Positions 36,001-48,309 of a stretch of DNA of 49,063 nucleotides are shown here, in pieces. The DNA is taken from the NCBI GenBank assembly GCA_002751075.1, contig NAOQ01000014.1, positions 62,634 through 111,696 on the forward strand. The letters are read 5' to 3'. The notes under the pieces were generated by a model. That model saw only the letters and a program-made list of their open reading frames with translations. It was not told the DNA's origin and made no database searches. The position numbers and the translations under genes are program-made. How positions within the stretch are numbered: position 1 is the first letter of the stretch; each line of letters opens with the position of its first letter. Origin of the DNA: Ichthyophonus hoferi. Its lineage: Eukaryota > Opisthokonta > Ichthyosporea > Ichthyophonida > Ichthyophonidae.

Positions 36001-38473
36001 CCTCTCCTAAGCCCTCTTTCATTTAATCAAAATTCTTTAATTGTATATTTGTATATATGTCGTTGTCACCATAATACAATATTCCTTAGTATTAACCATT
36101 CTAATCCGACAACAGAATACCAACCTGGGCCACATGGTGGCAGGAGTTGAAATACTTAGCACCAAGAATGTATATAGTTCTACTGATAATAGTACTCCTG
36201 GTACTCCTGGCACTCCTGAAAGCCCACAGGTATATAAGAACTATGTTAATATTGGTGAAACAAAGCTTTATTTTTATTTAGATACAATGAAAAAGAAGGA
36301 TGGTATCATAACGAAGTCTAGTCAATAAGTATGATGTACGGGTTTTGTAATAATAGCATGCCTGTATATATCTAATTCTTTTTATACAATCCTTTGTTTA
36401 GGTATTGATTATACACCACTATATGTACTTTTTCTCTTATCATTTGATTATGTACAAATGTACCTTCCAGTAATTTAAGACTACAGGAATTCCTCTGAAC
36501 ACACAGTCCTAATATGGATATTATTCTTTCTTTCACAGAGTGATTTCTCATTAGATAGCATATTCTCCATGTTGGACTCCAACCCTAGCGTTTCACAACC
36601 AAAACCGAGACCTCATACATGGGTAAACATCATTCCTTCCACTTGTCATACCATAGTCTTTAAGGCTTTTATTTTTTAATTGGTATGTTTTTCCTAGAGT
36701 GCAAAACGTTAATCACATTGGCTCAATAATTGTACTTTACTAATATGTCTCCAATTAATTGTATTACAGTTTTCCCAATTATAAATGATGTAACTATTAA
36801 TACCTCAAGCTTATGTGTTATTGTTTATATGTATCATTATCTTGATCTAAACAAAGTTCCTCAGTAGTTGCAACTGGTAATATACCATTTGATTGGTGGA
36901 AAGTAAGATCCTAATATCCCTTCATTCTTTTGATTACCAATTTAATAGAGATCCTATAAAACATAAATAATATATGCATTTTAGGGTTAAAAATTAGGTT
37001 TGTTAAATGTTTGTGTTGATCAAATACCTGTAATTTTCATTTACCAATCCTTTTTAATAAAGCTTTTGTTTGATAATTATAAGCTATGGACATAGGGAAG
37101 TGTAGGCCAGTGAGCACTAGTATTGGATGGTGATATGATATATAGTTAGTCTTATTGGCTAGGAAAATAGGAAATAAGCAGATATGACTGGCTTGTTGGA
37201 CTGGCATAGTAATTCCAATTCATAGTTAAAATAATAATATAATCCCATAGCATGTCAATGTGTATCAGTAGTACTACAAGTGAATTTTAATTTAAAATTA
37301 TTATACTGGTACTGGAGCTGGTTATTCAATGGTGTTAAAATATACCCGCTCAAGTTCTATTTAGTTATGAGTTCTGAAAATTTAAGCAACATTGCTTACA
37401 CATATAGCTGATAATTTTAGGCAATATTTTATACTTTTATTAATTGTATATACTGGTGATGCAATGTATTTAAGAGAGATATGGCATGTCTAAAATGAGT
37501 ATTTTATGGGGTAGACTGAGCCAGCTAACGAACCTAACTTATTATATTTTAAAAGGATTCCCCCAAGATAGGAGCATCACCGCTTTCCAATGGGCCTATC
37601 TCCTGTAAGAATATCTATTTTTACCTTTTTCCTTTCTTTTTTACAGACACACATGTACCTAGACAATTTCACTAGAAGGATTGTTCAATTTTTTCTAGAA
37701 AATTAGCAGTTAAATAGAATATATTGGAAGACTGGTATATATAGATAATTTTAATATAAGAAGGTATGCTTTGTAAAGGATTTATATCAATACTTCTAAT
37801 ATCGGCCATTTCTGTTAATTAAGATATCATTGTATAAGAATTAGGTGAACATGCATAATCCTACCATATATATAATATAACTGGTTAAAATATAAAAATT
37901 CGTATTGACCTCTCCCCCCCCACACAATTCCCAACTTTCATTAAATATTTGCAAACATAAGCACATACAGCAAGCACAAGGTTGACTCCATCTTTAGCTA
38001 CTAACAGGTTTAGTATTCAGTCTAACATTAATTCCGTCTCTGTTAGGAAAGTAGCAGTTGAAAGGTAAAGATCTCTATCCTTTAATGTAAATTATCGTTC
38101 ATCCAAGTATGAGGATATAATATAATTTTTAATCATTCCTAATACCTTGCATATTTTATATGTTTACAAGGACAAAGATATAATTTTCTTTTTCTGGTCT
38201 ATACTGAGCTAAACAGTTCAAATGTAAGGATTCAATGATCACCCTTACAACAAGAAACTTTTCTGCATATTAATAAATGTTTTTTTACAATAAATATACA
38301 TCTTTAAAAAGCATAAATAAATCCATATGCATGAAAAATATTATTTGGAGATACCACATTACTATATTCTCATTCTCTATTGTTACACTTTATTTTAATC
38401 CAACCTCCCGCCTCCATACAGAGACCTGTTGGCTGAAGATGTGGATAAGTATTTTCAAGATCTAAGCATATAG
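33078..38473 (+). CDS. J-domain (DnaJ/HSP40) protein, nine exons, 277 residues
   Basis: Hsp70 cochaperone. Exons 33078-33257, 34081-34135, 34733-34826, 35331-35442, 36116-36229, 36539-36622, 37556-37604, 37971-38064, 38422-38473 join with agreeing phases throughout. After a Ser/Pro-rich lead the J domain (about 41-113) reads GFYYTLGVEKHADNSTIRKA, YRKLAIKWHPDKNQGNKDAQ with the essential HPD, then IFELINEAFKVLMDEP and IAYDRYGKER. There is no Gly/Phe region or zinc finger, so it is class C. Next comes a helical part (LAILEERGMGPQIKEKEDMK) and a disordered region rich in TP and SP (STPGTPGTPESPQ, SFSMLDSNPSVSQ-like), ending YFQDLSI. The C-terminal part matches nothing I know. ATG at 33072 (MQM) is an alternative start; a CAG acceptor abuts 33078, so an upstream exon or fusion to the ankyrin gene cannot be excluded. 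Confidence 0.9.
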
Positions 38474-39121
38474 GAATTCAAAGTTAACTTCTTAATTACT
38501 CTTTGAGTAATACCTTTCTAGCTCTATTACAAAGAAGTCTTGTACTACATTTTAGAGTATTAACAAGCCATTTTTAAAATGGTTTTTTATGTAGGACAAA
38601 AAACACAACATTTAATTACTATAAAATTTTAAATGCTTCACTTAATTTTTTGAAATTCTATTTCTTTGTCACTTCCACCTATAAATAACTGTTGTAATTG
38701 TGCCAGACCTGATTTTAAATGCTTAATTGGCATTATGAGACTATATAATTCCATATGCTGTATCTACCATACTCAACACTGCAACCCACATTATAGGCTA
38801 TGAGTCTTAGAAAACCATGTTTAAAACAACACTTTGTATTTGTTGTCTGAGGGGGCCATAAAAGTTGGCAATATGCTACTCTAGTTGCCAAGAACCTATT
38901 GTATGATGCAATATAACATAACTATTTCCAATATTAACAATAAGAAAGCAAAGTCCACTCAAATACATTGGGTTTATATGAGTTAAAAGCTTTTAGTATG
39001 GCTTTGGGTCCTTTGAGCCTAAAGCTAATAGATTATAAGACAGAATTGGTACAATTATCAAACTATGTGTTTACTAATATTACTTATTTGTACCATTTAG
39101 TCAAAAAAGTAGAAAATACAG

Positions 39122-39242
39122 GTATAAAGACAACGTTCCAGTTTGCTAATCCATTTCGAATGATCCGAGTCCTTCATGTATGGCGGCTAATACATATAAA
39201 TCGGTTCATCCAGCTTCACATGAAGGTAGACAGAGCAGATGC
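39122..39242 (+). repeat. Inverted repeat, left arm
   Basis: Shares about 80% identity by eye over roughly 110 bases with the minus strand of 40622-40747. Shared block: GGTTCATCCAGCTTCACATG. Both arms keep the same reading (QFANPFRMIRVLHVW here, QFVNPFGMIRALHAQW in the other), so both come from one coding-like ancestor. Confidence 0.75.
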
Positions 39243-40621
39243 TTAACTTGCAATATCATAGTTGTTGGTGGCTTCAATATCTAAGATAAATCATCTCATA
39301 GCAGAATCGGTTACTGTTGTCATATATAGCTAGTGTGTGTACATCTTTGTGTGTATTAATAATATATGTGGTATATGGTATTGTAACTCTAAAGATATGA
39401 ATCTAGCACAATCAACATTAAGTATATTTTTACATTGAGTGACTAAATAGTTAAGTGATGTGACACTGTAATTAAGGTAGCCCTAAGTGAAGCCATTTTT
39501 AGTAATAATTATTACTACAAATTTTCTTATATTCAGAGGTGTCTTGACCAGAGCTCTAAGTACGTTATCTTATTTTGAGCTTACAAGGTAAAATAATTAT
39601 CTGTACAAATGCTATGCAGAAAAGTGATAGCATTTAAGCTGTGGTTCTGGGCTTCCACATATTATAGGTTTTAATCTTAACTCTAACCCAATGTTTTGTT
39701 TCTAGCCTTTTAACCGAGTACCATAAGTAGGCTATGGTATGCGCGACAGGTCAGTCTTCTTGCAGAAGCTATATAACCAGAGGTCAGGTCTTAATCCAGG
39801 ACTATCTGAATCTCATATAATAATAAATATGTGTTATGAACAAGTCTGTACCCTTCTACATGATAAATTATGACTATATCTTATCATAGTAATAATTCAA
39901 GCAAGAGCTTTCACAAGACGAATTACATCCAAACACTGACTTCCATAAAATAGTACTCATCAAATGCAAATAAGGTGAAAATATAATTTTCTTCTGATTT
40001 AGAGAATTTTTCAAGACAAGACAGACTATGAGTTCTCTACTGGCAAGGAACTAATGACTCCATCCAGATACGTCAACCTTGATTCTGCATCATCTAGATC
40101 TCTTATGCTAATGGATTCCCTTGAATAATCTTCATCTGACACTACATCTGATAGTCACAGACTAGGATACTTGAAAGTGAGTTACGTTTTTTTTTTATGC
40201 TCAGAGCATCCTTTGACATAAAGACAAGCCTTGAAAGAGGTAATTTTTCCTTCAGCACTGTGCTTCCATTGGTAAACCCATAAACTACACAAGATGAGGG
40301 CAGTGGCTGGCAATCAGCGCATGGTACAAGCATCCAGGATCTATTTTTATTTTTTTGATAGTCGCTATTTCAAGCTGCATTGCGTGTATCTAGTCAAGCT
40401 TATGGTTGCTCTAGAAGGCCTTCTTGAGATTTCATGGGTCCATAGTATCAGGAATATCATTGAATTTGGCCATAGTAGTTGGTGAGACAGTGTACTCCAT
40501 CTCTGGTAGAAATGTGCCTTGTCCCAATTGAAATTGAATAAATTGGACTGCTCAATAGAGTCTGAAGAAGCTTTTGTTCCTGCTGTGTGGGATTCTAAGG
40601 AAGGTAAAGATTCCATGTCCT

Positions 40622-40747
40622 CATAAGTCTGCCCTGCCTACCTCCATGTGAAGCTGGATGAACCTTTATACATATATGTACCAGCCACTGTGCATGAAGG
40701 GCTCTGATCATCCCAAACGGATTTACAAACTGGGATATTAGCTTTAT
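40622..40747 (-). repeat. Inverted repeat, right arm
   Basis: Partner of 39122-39242 in opposite orientation, with one short insertion of about five bases relative to it. The arms are separated by about 1.4 kb, so the pair could form a hairpin if transcribed, or may simply be two independent insertions of one repeat family. Confidence 0.75.
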
Positions 40748-41187
40748 GGCTTGCATATCTTGGGCAACTGTTAAGAGTTGCATACATCAGGTGGGAAATC
40801 ATGATAAGCTTGAGATTAGATACCAATTGTGTTATTAGCCAATAATTAGTACTAATCGGAATAAATAAACGAATGGATCTTCGATTGGTCAACATTATCG
40901 ATATGTCTAAGTTGGCTTTAGGTTCCTTAGCCTATAAAAGGTTAACTTTCAAGTCAAAAGCAATGATAGAAAAGGTTTACCGTCATCTAAGAAGCAATGA
41001 TTGGGCTACTATTTTAAACACGGTGCTTTGATTCGATACCAACACATTCACTCACAGCTCCAAGTACTTTGGAAGATCGAGATAATTCTGGGAAAAGAAC
41101 TATAAGGTTATGTGGCATGCAAACCTATGATAGTCAAGCTTTACGGATTTATCGTTGTATTTGCATTTATTTACTGAACTATTGAAA

Positions 41188-41733
41188 ATGGTGTGCATCC
41201 CTTGTATCATTTACCCACTTCTAATGCTAGTCTGGGCTATGATCTCGAAGTATATTTGGCCCAAGAAGATTGAGGAGCCAACTGGAGAGGTGAGTAGGCT
41301 TCTTTTTTTTTCTTTTTTTTTCTTTTTGTGCATTTAATCGAGTTTGAGTCTAAATCTACCCACAATGACTACCCATACCTAGCTATTTCATGCTGGTATC
41401 TTTCCTTCACATGGTTGCAAGAGTGATTATTTTCTAGAAGCTTAACAGAGTTTATAGCTTAATTTTAGTTTTTGTTTGGAGAGTAGTCATTTGCCTTTCT
41501 CTCCTTCTGATGTCGACCAACAGGCTAATAAGCTCTATACCTTATTTATATTTAAAGAAAATGGCATTAATTTATTGATATTAATAATATAATACATTCA
41601 GGATTCCACAAAAGAAAATACAACCGGTAACGGAACCTGTTGTGGTAGTGATGCAAAACAAGAAACGAAGTCAAAATGTCCTTTTAGCGCCGGCAGCAAC
41701 ACACTCCCTGCCGACCATCCCAAGGTTGAGTAG
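41188..41733 (+). CDS. UPF0729 family protein (C18orf32 homologue), two exons, 77 residues
   Basis: Exons 41188-41289 and 41602-41733 (donor GAG|GTGAGT, acceptor TTCAG) join in phase 0. The start MVCIPCIIYPLLMLVWAMIS followed by KYIWPKK matches the family hallmark: MVCIPCI, a hydrophobic hairpin-like segment, then a (I/W)WPKK motif. Human C18orf32 is 76 residues, so length fits. The C-terminal half is hydrophilic with CC and KSKCPFSAG, ending PKVE. The human protein is reported at the ER and lipid droplets and its molecular role is poorly defined; here the N-terminal segment would anchor it in the ER membrane facing the cytosol (inference). AATAAA occurs at 41887-41892. Third-position usage is ordinary for the window. 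Confidence 0.88.
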
Positions 41734-42697
41734 CTTTTTTTTTATAGCAACTATGCATATTCAGAAATTCCAGTGGAGGTTATGCGAGTGTCTACATAAG
41801 AATCTGACTATAGGTACTTCTTAATTCGGGTTCTTATTTTTAATTTGTCACAAACGAATTGGATACAACCCTTTGTTTATATGAACAATAAATATATTTA
41901 CTAGTAAAACTTCAAGTTTTATTCTTTGTGTGCAGAACTGTTGATATGTGAGTGTTATAATTCTACAGAGATATTGTTTGAATTCCCCAATGAACAGTGC
42001 ATATAACACACAGATATAATACCCACATGTCTACCCACCTATAGTTAGTTACACACAACTCTTAATATACATATAAGCTCCCAAGTACCCCAACTTTACA
42101 AGTCCACTGTTACCCAGTTGTTTTCATGCATATACCAAAAAAATCCTAATATATTTTCAGTCCGATAATAAGACTGTTTTCAAGGCAAAATATTCATAAG
42201 AATGTCCACTTACACAGCGTACGTATAATCGGTCATATTCTTGTTTACATAGTCATTTCCATAAGACACATCTGTACAAGTAGTCCATTTTGATTTAGGC
42301 TCACAAGTTTGATTCTAGTCTTTAAATAACTTTGGGGTAGCAATTAATACAATCAATCATACGCGCTTTACAAACCATTTTTAATATTAGATAACTATTT
42401 TTCAGGCAGAGCGACTTTCTCATAAGGAAGGAGAAATAATAGACTTTATGAAGTATCTCACTTACCATCCTTGTAGCATAGTCACACTAACATTATATAT
42501 TTAAATTCAGAGAAGAAATTATAAGAAGCCACCCAGCATATTACTATACTGTGCAGATTTTGGTATATTATACTTCTAAATTTATCATTAATCGTTGATT
42601 CAACAGAAGTGCAGATCGAATTTAAATTAGTGGCCATGTAAAACCTACCCACTGTCAGTTTGCATAGTATAAGGATATGATACAACGGGAGAGCACT
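41734..42697. other. Intergenic between convergent genes
   Basis: 3' flanks of the UPF0729 gene (plus) and the protease (minus). AATAAA at 41887-41892 probably serves the former. No other feature seen; a minus frame at 42482-42685 lacks splice support. Confidence 0.45.
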
Positions 42698-45600
42698 CTA
42701 ATATACAGCGAAGTTGAATAAGCATGCAGCAGTTACAGCAAAAACAGCCGAAAAGCCAGCCATGTCCACCGCCTCACTAATATTTGCAGTATACTTGGGT
42801 GTATTTTCAGGTACCACACCATTTCGTCCTATAGGATTGAAAAGATGGGAGATATCGTCTAATTTCCTCTCACACTTTGTCCCACTATAATCAGTGGAGC
42901 AGGTACAACTGAAGAGGAGGGAGTGGTGGGTTGTATTAGCATTGGGTCATCGTTATTTGCTTATCAACTTGCCCTGGCAATCATTACCCTAGCACCATTT
43001 CCCGCTGACTTTTTTATTATCTTTTTGCATCTAATTTTATATGCAGCTTATGTTTTTTTGATAGTTCTCTTATATCACAGAGATTTTAGGACATATATTA
43101 GCACCCATCTTGCATGTAAATATTATTTTCCTGATCATCTAGACCACCTTATGACATACATTGGATAGCTTCTGCCTGCTACATCAGATTAATATACATT
43201 ATTATATATCTATACCTATATACCATTAGTTTTTGCATTAATTCTAACCAACCATATTTAATAGTTAAGGTTATGGTGTAAATAAACCTACCTATATGCA
43301 ACCTTGGTATGGTGGCATATTCCATCATTTAGGCATGGGTTAGGATTACACGTCACCGCTCTTGTATTAATTGTAGTAAACTTACTGATCCAATTTAAAT
43401 AAGCTTGTACATTAGTAAAAATGGTTGGATCTCCCGCACTGCAATCTGAACTGCCAAAACTAACAATCCCAACAAGGGTTTCCTCTGCAATATCTTTCAA
43501 ATTGTCAGTTGGTACCATGGCAAACACTGGTCCACCCGAGTCTCCACTACAAGGTCCTTTCATATTCGTACCAGCATCACATATGGTTGTTTTAGGAAGC
43601 GGGTTTGGAATCGGTGGGGAGAACCGAGCACACTGTAGAAGACTTGCCAAGGTGATGTCAACATAATGCAGGTCCTCGGCTGATTCCCCATCACTATTCT
43701 CTGTATGTCCCCAGCCAATATGGGCTAGTTGGGTACCTGGCTTGATAAATGTCACCCGATAGTTTAGCTGCAAGGTGAACAAGATGTGCTTCACTTTGTG
43801 TACTAGTATTGCAGTCTAGGCAGGGACCTGAATAGACGCAAATAAAACCATGCATTTCATCCGGAATGTCTAAAGGCCTGATAATGTATGCAATACACTT
43901 ATTCATATAGACTTTAGTAGAATATATGCGCAAATACAGTTTAATAGACATTTCATATGCATGGAAGTGCATATATATATATATATATATATTTCAAGTA
44001 TACTATGGATCCTAAAAAGCAGGCCGGTCATCTTTAAGCACATTGACGTCCAAGTACATGCCAACGCCGATCTTCTTTTCTATTTCCATTATATTCCACA
44101 ATTCCATTATTACATATACATAAACCCATATATCTAGAGGCATGAGAACACACCATATTGTCAATTAATACTTATCCTTAGGTATATCATAATATATAAT
44201 ATACATATAACGTTCTGGATCAAACACAGTACCATGGGCCAACCATCTACTAACCTTCATAGGTATAATATCTGTTCTCTTCTCTAGCTGGACCAGTTGT
44301 ATATCATTCAGGAAACTCTCCTTAATGAATTCAGGGTGGGGAATATATTGTTTAATATTAAAACACCGAAATTCTTGATTGATCTGTTGGAGCGATCTTC
44401 CTCCTATGCAAGCTCTGTCAAACATTTCAAGGCAGTGAGCAGCCGTCACTACCCAGTCAGGGGAAATGAGACTACCACCACATACGTGAACGAAGTTTGT
44501 TTTCGAATATACTTTCTGCGGATGAGCATATATGAAGAGTGTTAAACCAATGTGACATATTAGCATCATATCATCCACAGTTCATGTGTTTGTTTAAGAA
44601 ATTTTATTGTATTATAATAAGGATCTAATAGAACCATCGCATGAAAGAGTAGCAACATGGTGTTATTATATTTATGGTTTTATAGGTAATATATTACAAC
44701 ACGTAAATACTTCGATGTTATAGGTCATCTTTGGTGTTCCCATATACACATACGTGACAATTAATTATTGTCATTTACTTATCCAAAAACAATGTGCCAC
44801 TCCTAGATGATCTAGGCCTTTATATATTGCTCAATATTCCCATTACCATATACGGCTAGCTTTTATACAACAGCGAATCTTTATCATGCTTCCTTTCAAT
44901 GTAGTACGACTTCGCTAGAAACAAACCAAGTTATTTTTCAAGTATAGTATTTGAGTTTCTTCTACCTTCGAGATAGTGAAAATATTGTCTTGCAAATATA
45001 TTATTCATTTGCTTGTCCTTCAAGTTCACTAAATTAAAGTTTGTAAAAATAATAGAAATGGTAGGTAGATCCAACAGAAGAGCTATTAAGCGGATATGTA
45101 TTATTACATATAAATGTTCACATGCATTTGAATAGTAAATATTTTATTGTTTATTCTAATCTTGTTTTTGTCCATATATTACTTTGATTATCTGCTCAAT
45201 TGAGAGATAGTTTGACACATGACACGTTGTTGCCTTTTTTTTCTTTTCTCTTTTTTTTCCACTTTTCCCTCTCCCTCTCAATGCATATCACAGTTGTTAC
45301 ATATAAGCTCAAAATCATGTTTAGGTTTTCACAAAATCCCAATATATTCACTTATTCAACCAATCATACCAACTTCAAATAAAAACCTGCCAGATTATAA
45401 TCCTATACCATACATATTCCATGGTCCTTGGATCCCGTACCTCGGGACTACAAGACAAGAAATGCACATGGAAAGCATGGTAATATGGTATTAAAAGCCC
45501 GGATTAACTTCTACTATATCCCATATCCAAGACCACCACTGCTAATAAAAATATACGATTATCATTTTCACTAATAAGTGAAAACAATACACTTGCACGA

Positions 45601-45863
45601 CTTTCCAAACTCATTACCTGTAATGAAACCATCCATGGAAATTTTTTGTTTGTCAGCACTCCTCCGTATATGTGTGTCCCTGGCGTTGCCCCATCACCAT
45701 CATCTGCCAATGTTATATTTACGCTTTCTTGAATATACTCTGCATCAACCAGCGGTCTACTAAATATCTCATGTTTATTCTCTCCATTGTTAAGCGCTTT
45801 TGCTAAAGGCAAGCACAGGAATGCAAATGCACAGAGAGAAACGCAAACCAATACTCTGATCAT
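42698..45863 (-). CDS. Secreted trypsin-fold serine protease with EGF domain and hydrophobic tail
   Basis: Exons (minus) 45863-45618, 44515-44255, 43767-43292, 42908-42698 join with agreeing phases to 397 residues. Signal peptide about 1-23 (MIRVLVCVSLCAFAFLCLPL), propeptide, then peptidase S1 from I65 (IYGGVLTNKKFPWMVSLQ). The catalytic triad is present: His109 in VVTAAHC, Asp153 in NDIQL, Ser246 in GDSGGP. Disulfide cysteines C42/C58-, C168/C182- and C191/C220-type are in place. The residue before the mature N-terminus is His (PGTH|IYGG) instead of Arg/Lys, and pocket positions 189 and 226 are Gly and Thr, so neither activation nor substrate preference looks tryptic. One EGF domain (309-341) has CNPNPCLNDGIC and CTCSTDYSGTKCE. 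The last 21 residues (MAGFSAVFAVTAACLFNFAV) are hydrophobic with no cytoplasmic tail: GPI signal or tail anchor. Confidence 0.92.
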
Positions 45864-47199
45864 TTTAATTTTAGTTAATACATACTATGTTGTATTTTGA
45901 CGTGCCGTAAAGCTATTGGCATTCAAGGTTAGCACGGTAGATAACCGGCCACTACAAAGTAAGCAAAGTGATTAAAAAGAGGTTCTAGATTGGGGAGTTT
46001 ACAGCTGGCAAAGTGATGTGTATTTGGATAATATTAACAAACCTATTATTCGTTGGCTCATGTTCTACCAATCACTGTTTACCTGATAAACAGCGGGTAG
46101 AGCCTAATGAAGTACACCATCAGCCAAAGTAGCTTGATATAATGTAAAACGTGCAAGAAAAATAAAATAAAATATTCAATGAAATAAATACTTTTCTTAA
46201 AAATTATTATCATTTTAATTTTTGCAAAGGCCTTATGATATTTTTTGCTAGGACCGGGTAACAAATAGGTCTTAATGACTTTCAATTGTTCATTGCAGGA
46301 CCTCATCTTTTATCGCGAACTCATCGGATTGGCCACATAAATACTCTATTTAGTACTATAATACAGTGGACATACTATCTGGACGTGCACGTTAAGCAAC
46401 TTAGTTAAGGCTCATTCATTTAATTATAAAATTGATAGGAGTTTAGATTAGCCCAATACAGAAAGTTATTAAACTAACATTCTTTCACTGTAACCTTTAT
46501 GCCGTTCATTCGGTTTATCAGTGGATAACAGCCATAACAGAGCATGCCAAGAATTCTTTTACTATTTCACTAGTATTCTTTAAACCCAATTAAAAGCTAA
46601 TGTTAATTGAAAATCAGTATAAGTTGCATATATGGAAATACATTTATAGGCTAATGTACGTATATGCAGCAACCTAGGTGATTCACGGATGGAAAACAGT
46701 CGCAACAAATTTAAGCTTGCATAAGTCAGATGGTTCCAATAACCAATAATGTATGATTTGCATGATGACGCAGAGAGACTTAAAAGACAAATGGATTTCT
46801 CGTGTTAGCATATGGACGTTAAGGAACCAGACACTCTGAAATTTTTTCATGCATAAGCCTTAAAAAGGAACCCTGGAAAATTTTGCTTAGCTTACAGTTC
46901 AGTTTTTAACACTTATAAGTTCTAATAAATCAGCAACATATCCAACTAACTTTATTGCTTAAAATTTACAACGAAACATGGATTATGTAAGTGCTACTGG
47001 CTAATAAATCCACAAAACCTATTAGTATTATAATCTAGATTTCACACAGAGTTCCAATATGCATTTTGATTTGTACAAATTAAACATATCCTTTTATTTA
47101 TATTGGAGGACTTTAACGATTTCTAATTTTAAATAATCTACTCGAATTAACAACGTGAGCATTCGCTTTCCGTTTTTAAACAATAAAATTTAACAAATG
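45864..47199. other. Intergenic upstream of the protease
   Basis: AT-rich, with no phase-consistent exons. A minus frame at 46079-46306 begins MRSCNEQLKVIKTYLLPGPS but soon turns into AT-rich hydrophobic filler; it could be a small first exon, without support. Confidence 0.4.
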
Positions 47200-47324
47200 T
47201 TAAGCCCAATCCTCCTTTAGACTGCATAGCCCATCATCTTCAGATCTATCCGGAGAAAACACTAGGTTGTAATTTCCAACGGATACCGGGAGTTCAAAGG
47301 TTTTTTTCACTCTGCATGGGCCGC
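47200..47324 (-). CDS. Terminal exon, weakly ML/NPC2-like, upstream exons not found
   Basis: After GGCATAG|GC the frame reads GPCRVKKTFELPVSVGNYNL then VFSPDRSEDDGLCSLKEDWA and a stop. The pattern (Pro-Cys, basic pair, a strand, P.S.GNYNL.F, then a short acidic turn and a second Cys near the end) resembles the second half of ML-domain lipid-binding proteins such as NPC2, which have C-P-(L/V)-K-K-G then a Y.V strand and a final Cys. The match is loose, about 40 residues only. The acceptor is preceded by an A-run and not a pyrimidine tract, which counts against it. Remaining exons should lie at higher coordinates on the minus strand; I could not place them. Confidence 0.35.
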
Positions 47325-48309
47325 CTATGCCCTTTTTTTTTTGTAATGTAGTCAATTAAAAAATTTTCTTTTTTTTTAACGTTAAAATTATCTGATAAGA
47401 AATAAATTAAAATTTTGAACATAGGTTGTTTTTAGAAAAAAAAAATAACAGACTCCTTGGATTTGTTTTGAATGGAAGAGTCTAGGAGGTATATGTATGC
47501 CAGTGCTTAAGATTTGGCCCCGTGATCTTCTCAGCTAAACAGAGGGCTTAAGCTTTGGAGCTGCGCTTCCAAGCAGAATAAGCACAATTGACTCACTTAC
47601 AAGCTTAGAATCACGACATTAAGGATTAAAATTTTTAAGAAAAAAATCAACAAGATTGGCTACAATAATTACGCTGGTAAGTATGTTCTATAAATAAACA
47701 TTGTTATAATCTCTTTCCATGAAATTAACGGTTTTTATTTTATTTAACCACATATTAGACTATGATTTGGTTTGATAAAATTAATCGGCAATATTCCCAT
47801 TATCCTAATACCTTCCATTTCATTGGTTTAAATTGAGGTCAGGTGAGTAGTTTCGTGTTCTTGATGATCTATCCACCATGCCATCAATGGCCGTCATGAG
47901 TCAGACTTTCTGACATCTTACTCAGATGGATTTTAAACTCTACAATCAGATTAGCACATATAGATGACCCTCAATATGAAAGTAATTGTTGTCCAGATAA
48001 AACTGACTATAAGAGGTGAAAGATCACGCGGTCATAAACATTAAATGTAGTAAATGAGATTCAGAAGCCACCTTGATTGCCAAGATATGGTCACAAGATT
48101 GATCATTGTTGGAAAACAACTATGTTAAAGAAAACCATTGCTCAAATATCATGCAACTCGTTTTTGGCCATGTCATTAGTTGTCTATAAAGAATTTTTTA
48201 AAATATATAAATATAAAATATCACCGCCAGTGACTTATTATATTGCTTTATTTCTTATCTCTTTATTTTTTAAGTACGCTCGCATGTTTACTAGATATTT
48301 TCAAAAAAC
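47325..48309. other. Intergenic upstream of the kinase
   Basis: No supported gene. An inverted repeat CTTAAG...CTTAAG with flanking similarity lies at about 47507-47553. An open plus frame at 48077-48376 overlaps the kinase start in another frame and is taken as chance. Confidence 0.4.

Larger units (their letters stand above)
38474..41187. other. Intergenic with decayed repeat fragments
   Basis: No phase-consistent gene. Protein-like broken frames occur on both strands between 38.95 and 41.05 kb: a plus frame at 38968-39246, minus frames over 40095-40895, and a plus frame at about 40875-41028 (KLALGSLAYKRLTFKSKAM). Two of them form an inverted pair listed separately. The tract looks like old interspersed repeats, family unresolved. 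Confidence 0.4.

Noticed and set aside
38008-38046. A 39-base intron in the J-domain gene (GTTTAG...GTTAG)
   Set aside because: The interval is in frame and open for 13 codons, and 39 bases is shorter than any other intron seen here; reading 37971-38064 as one exon is simpler.
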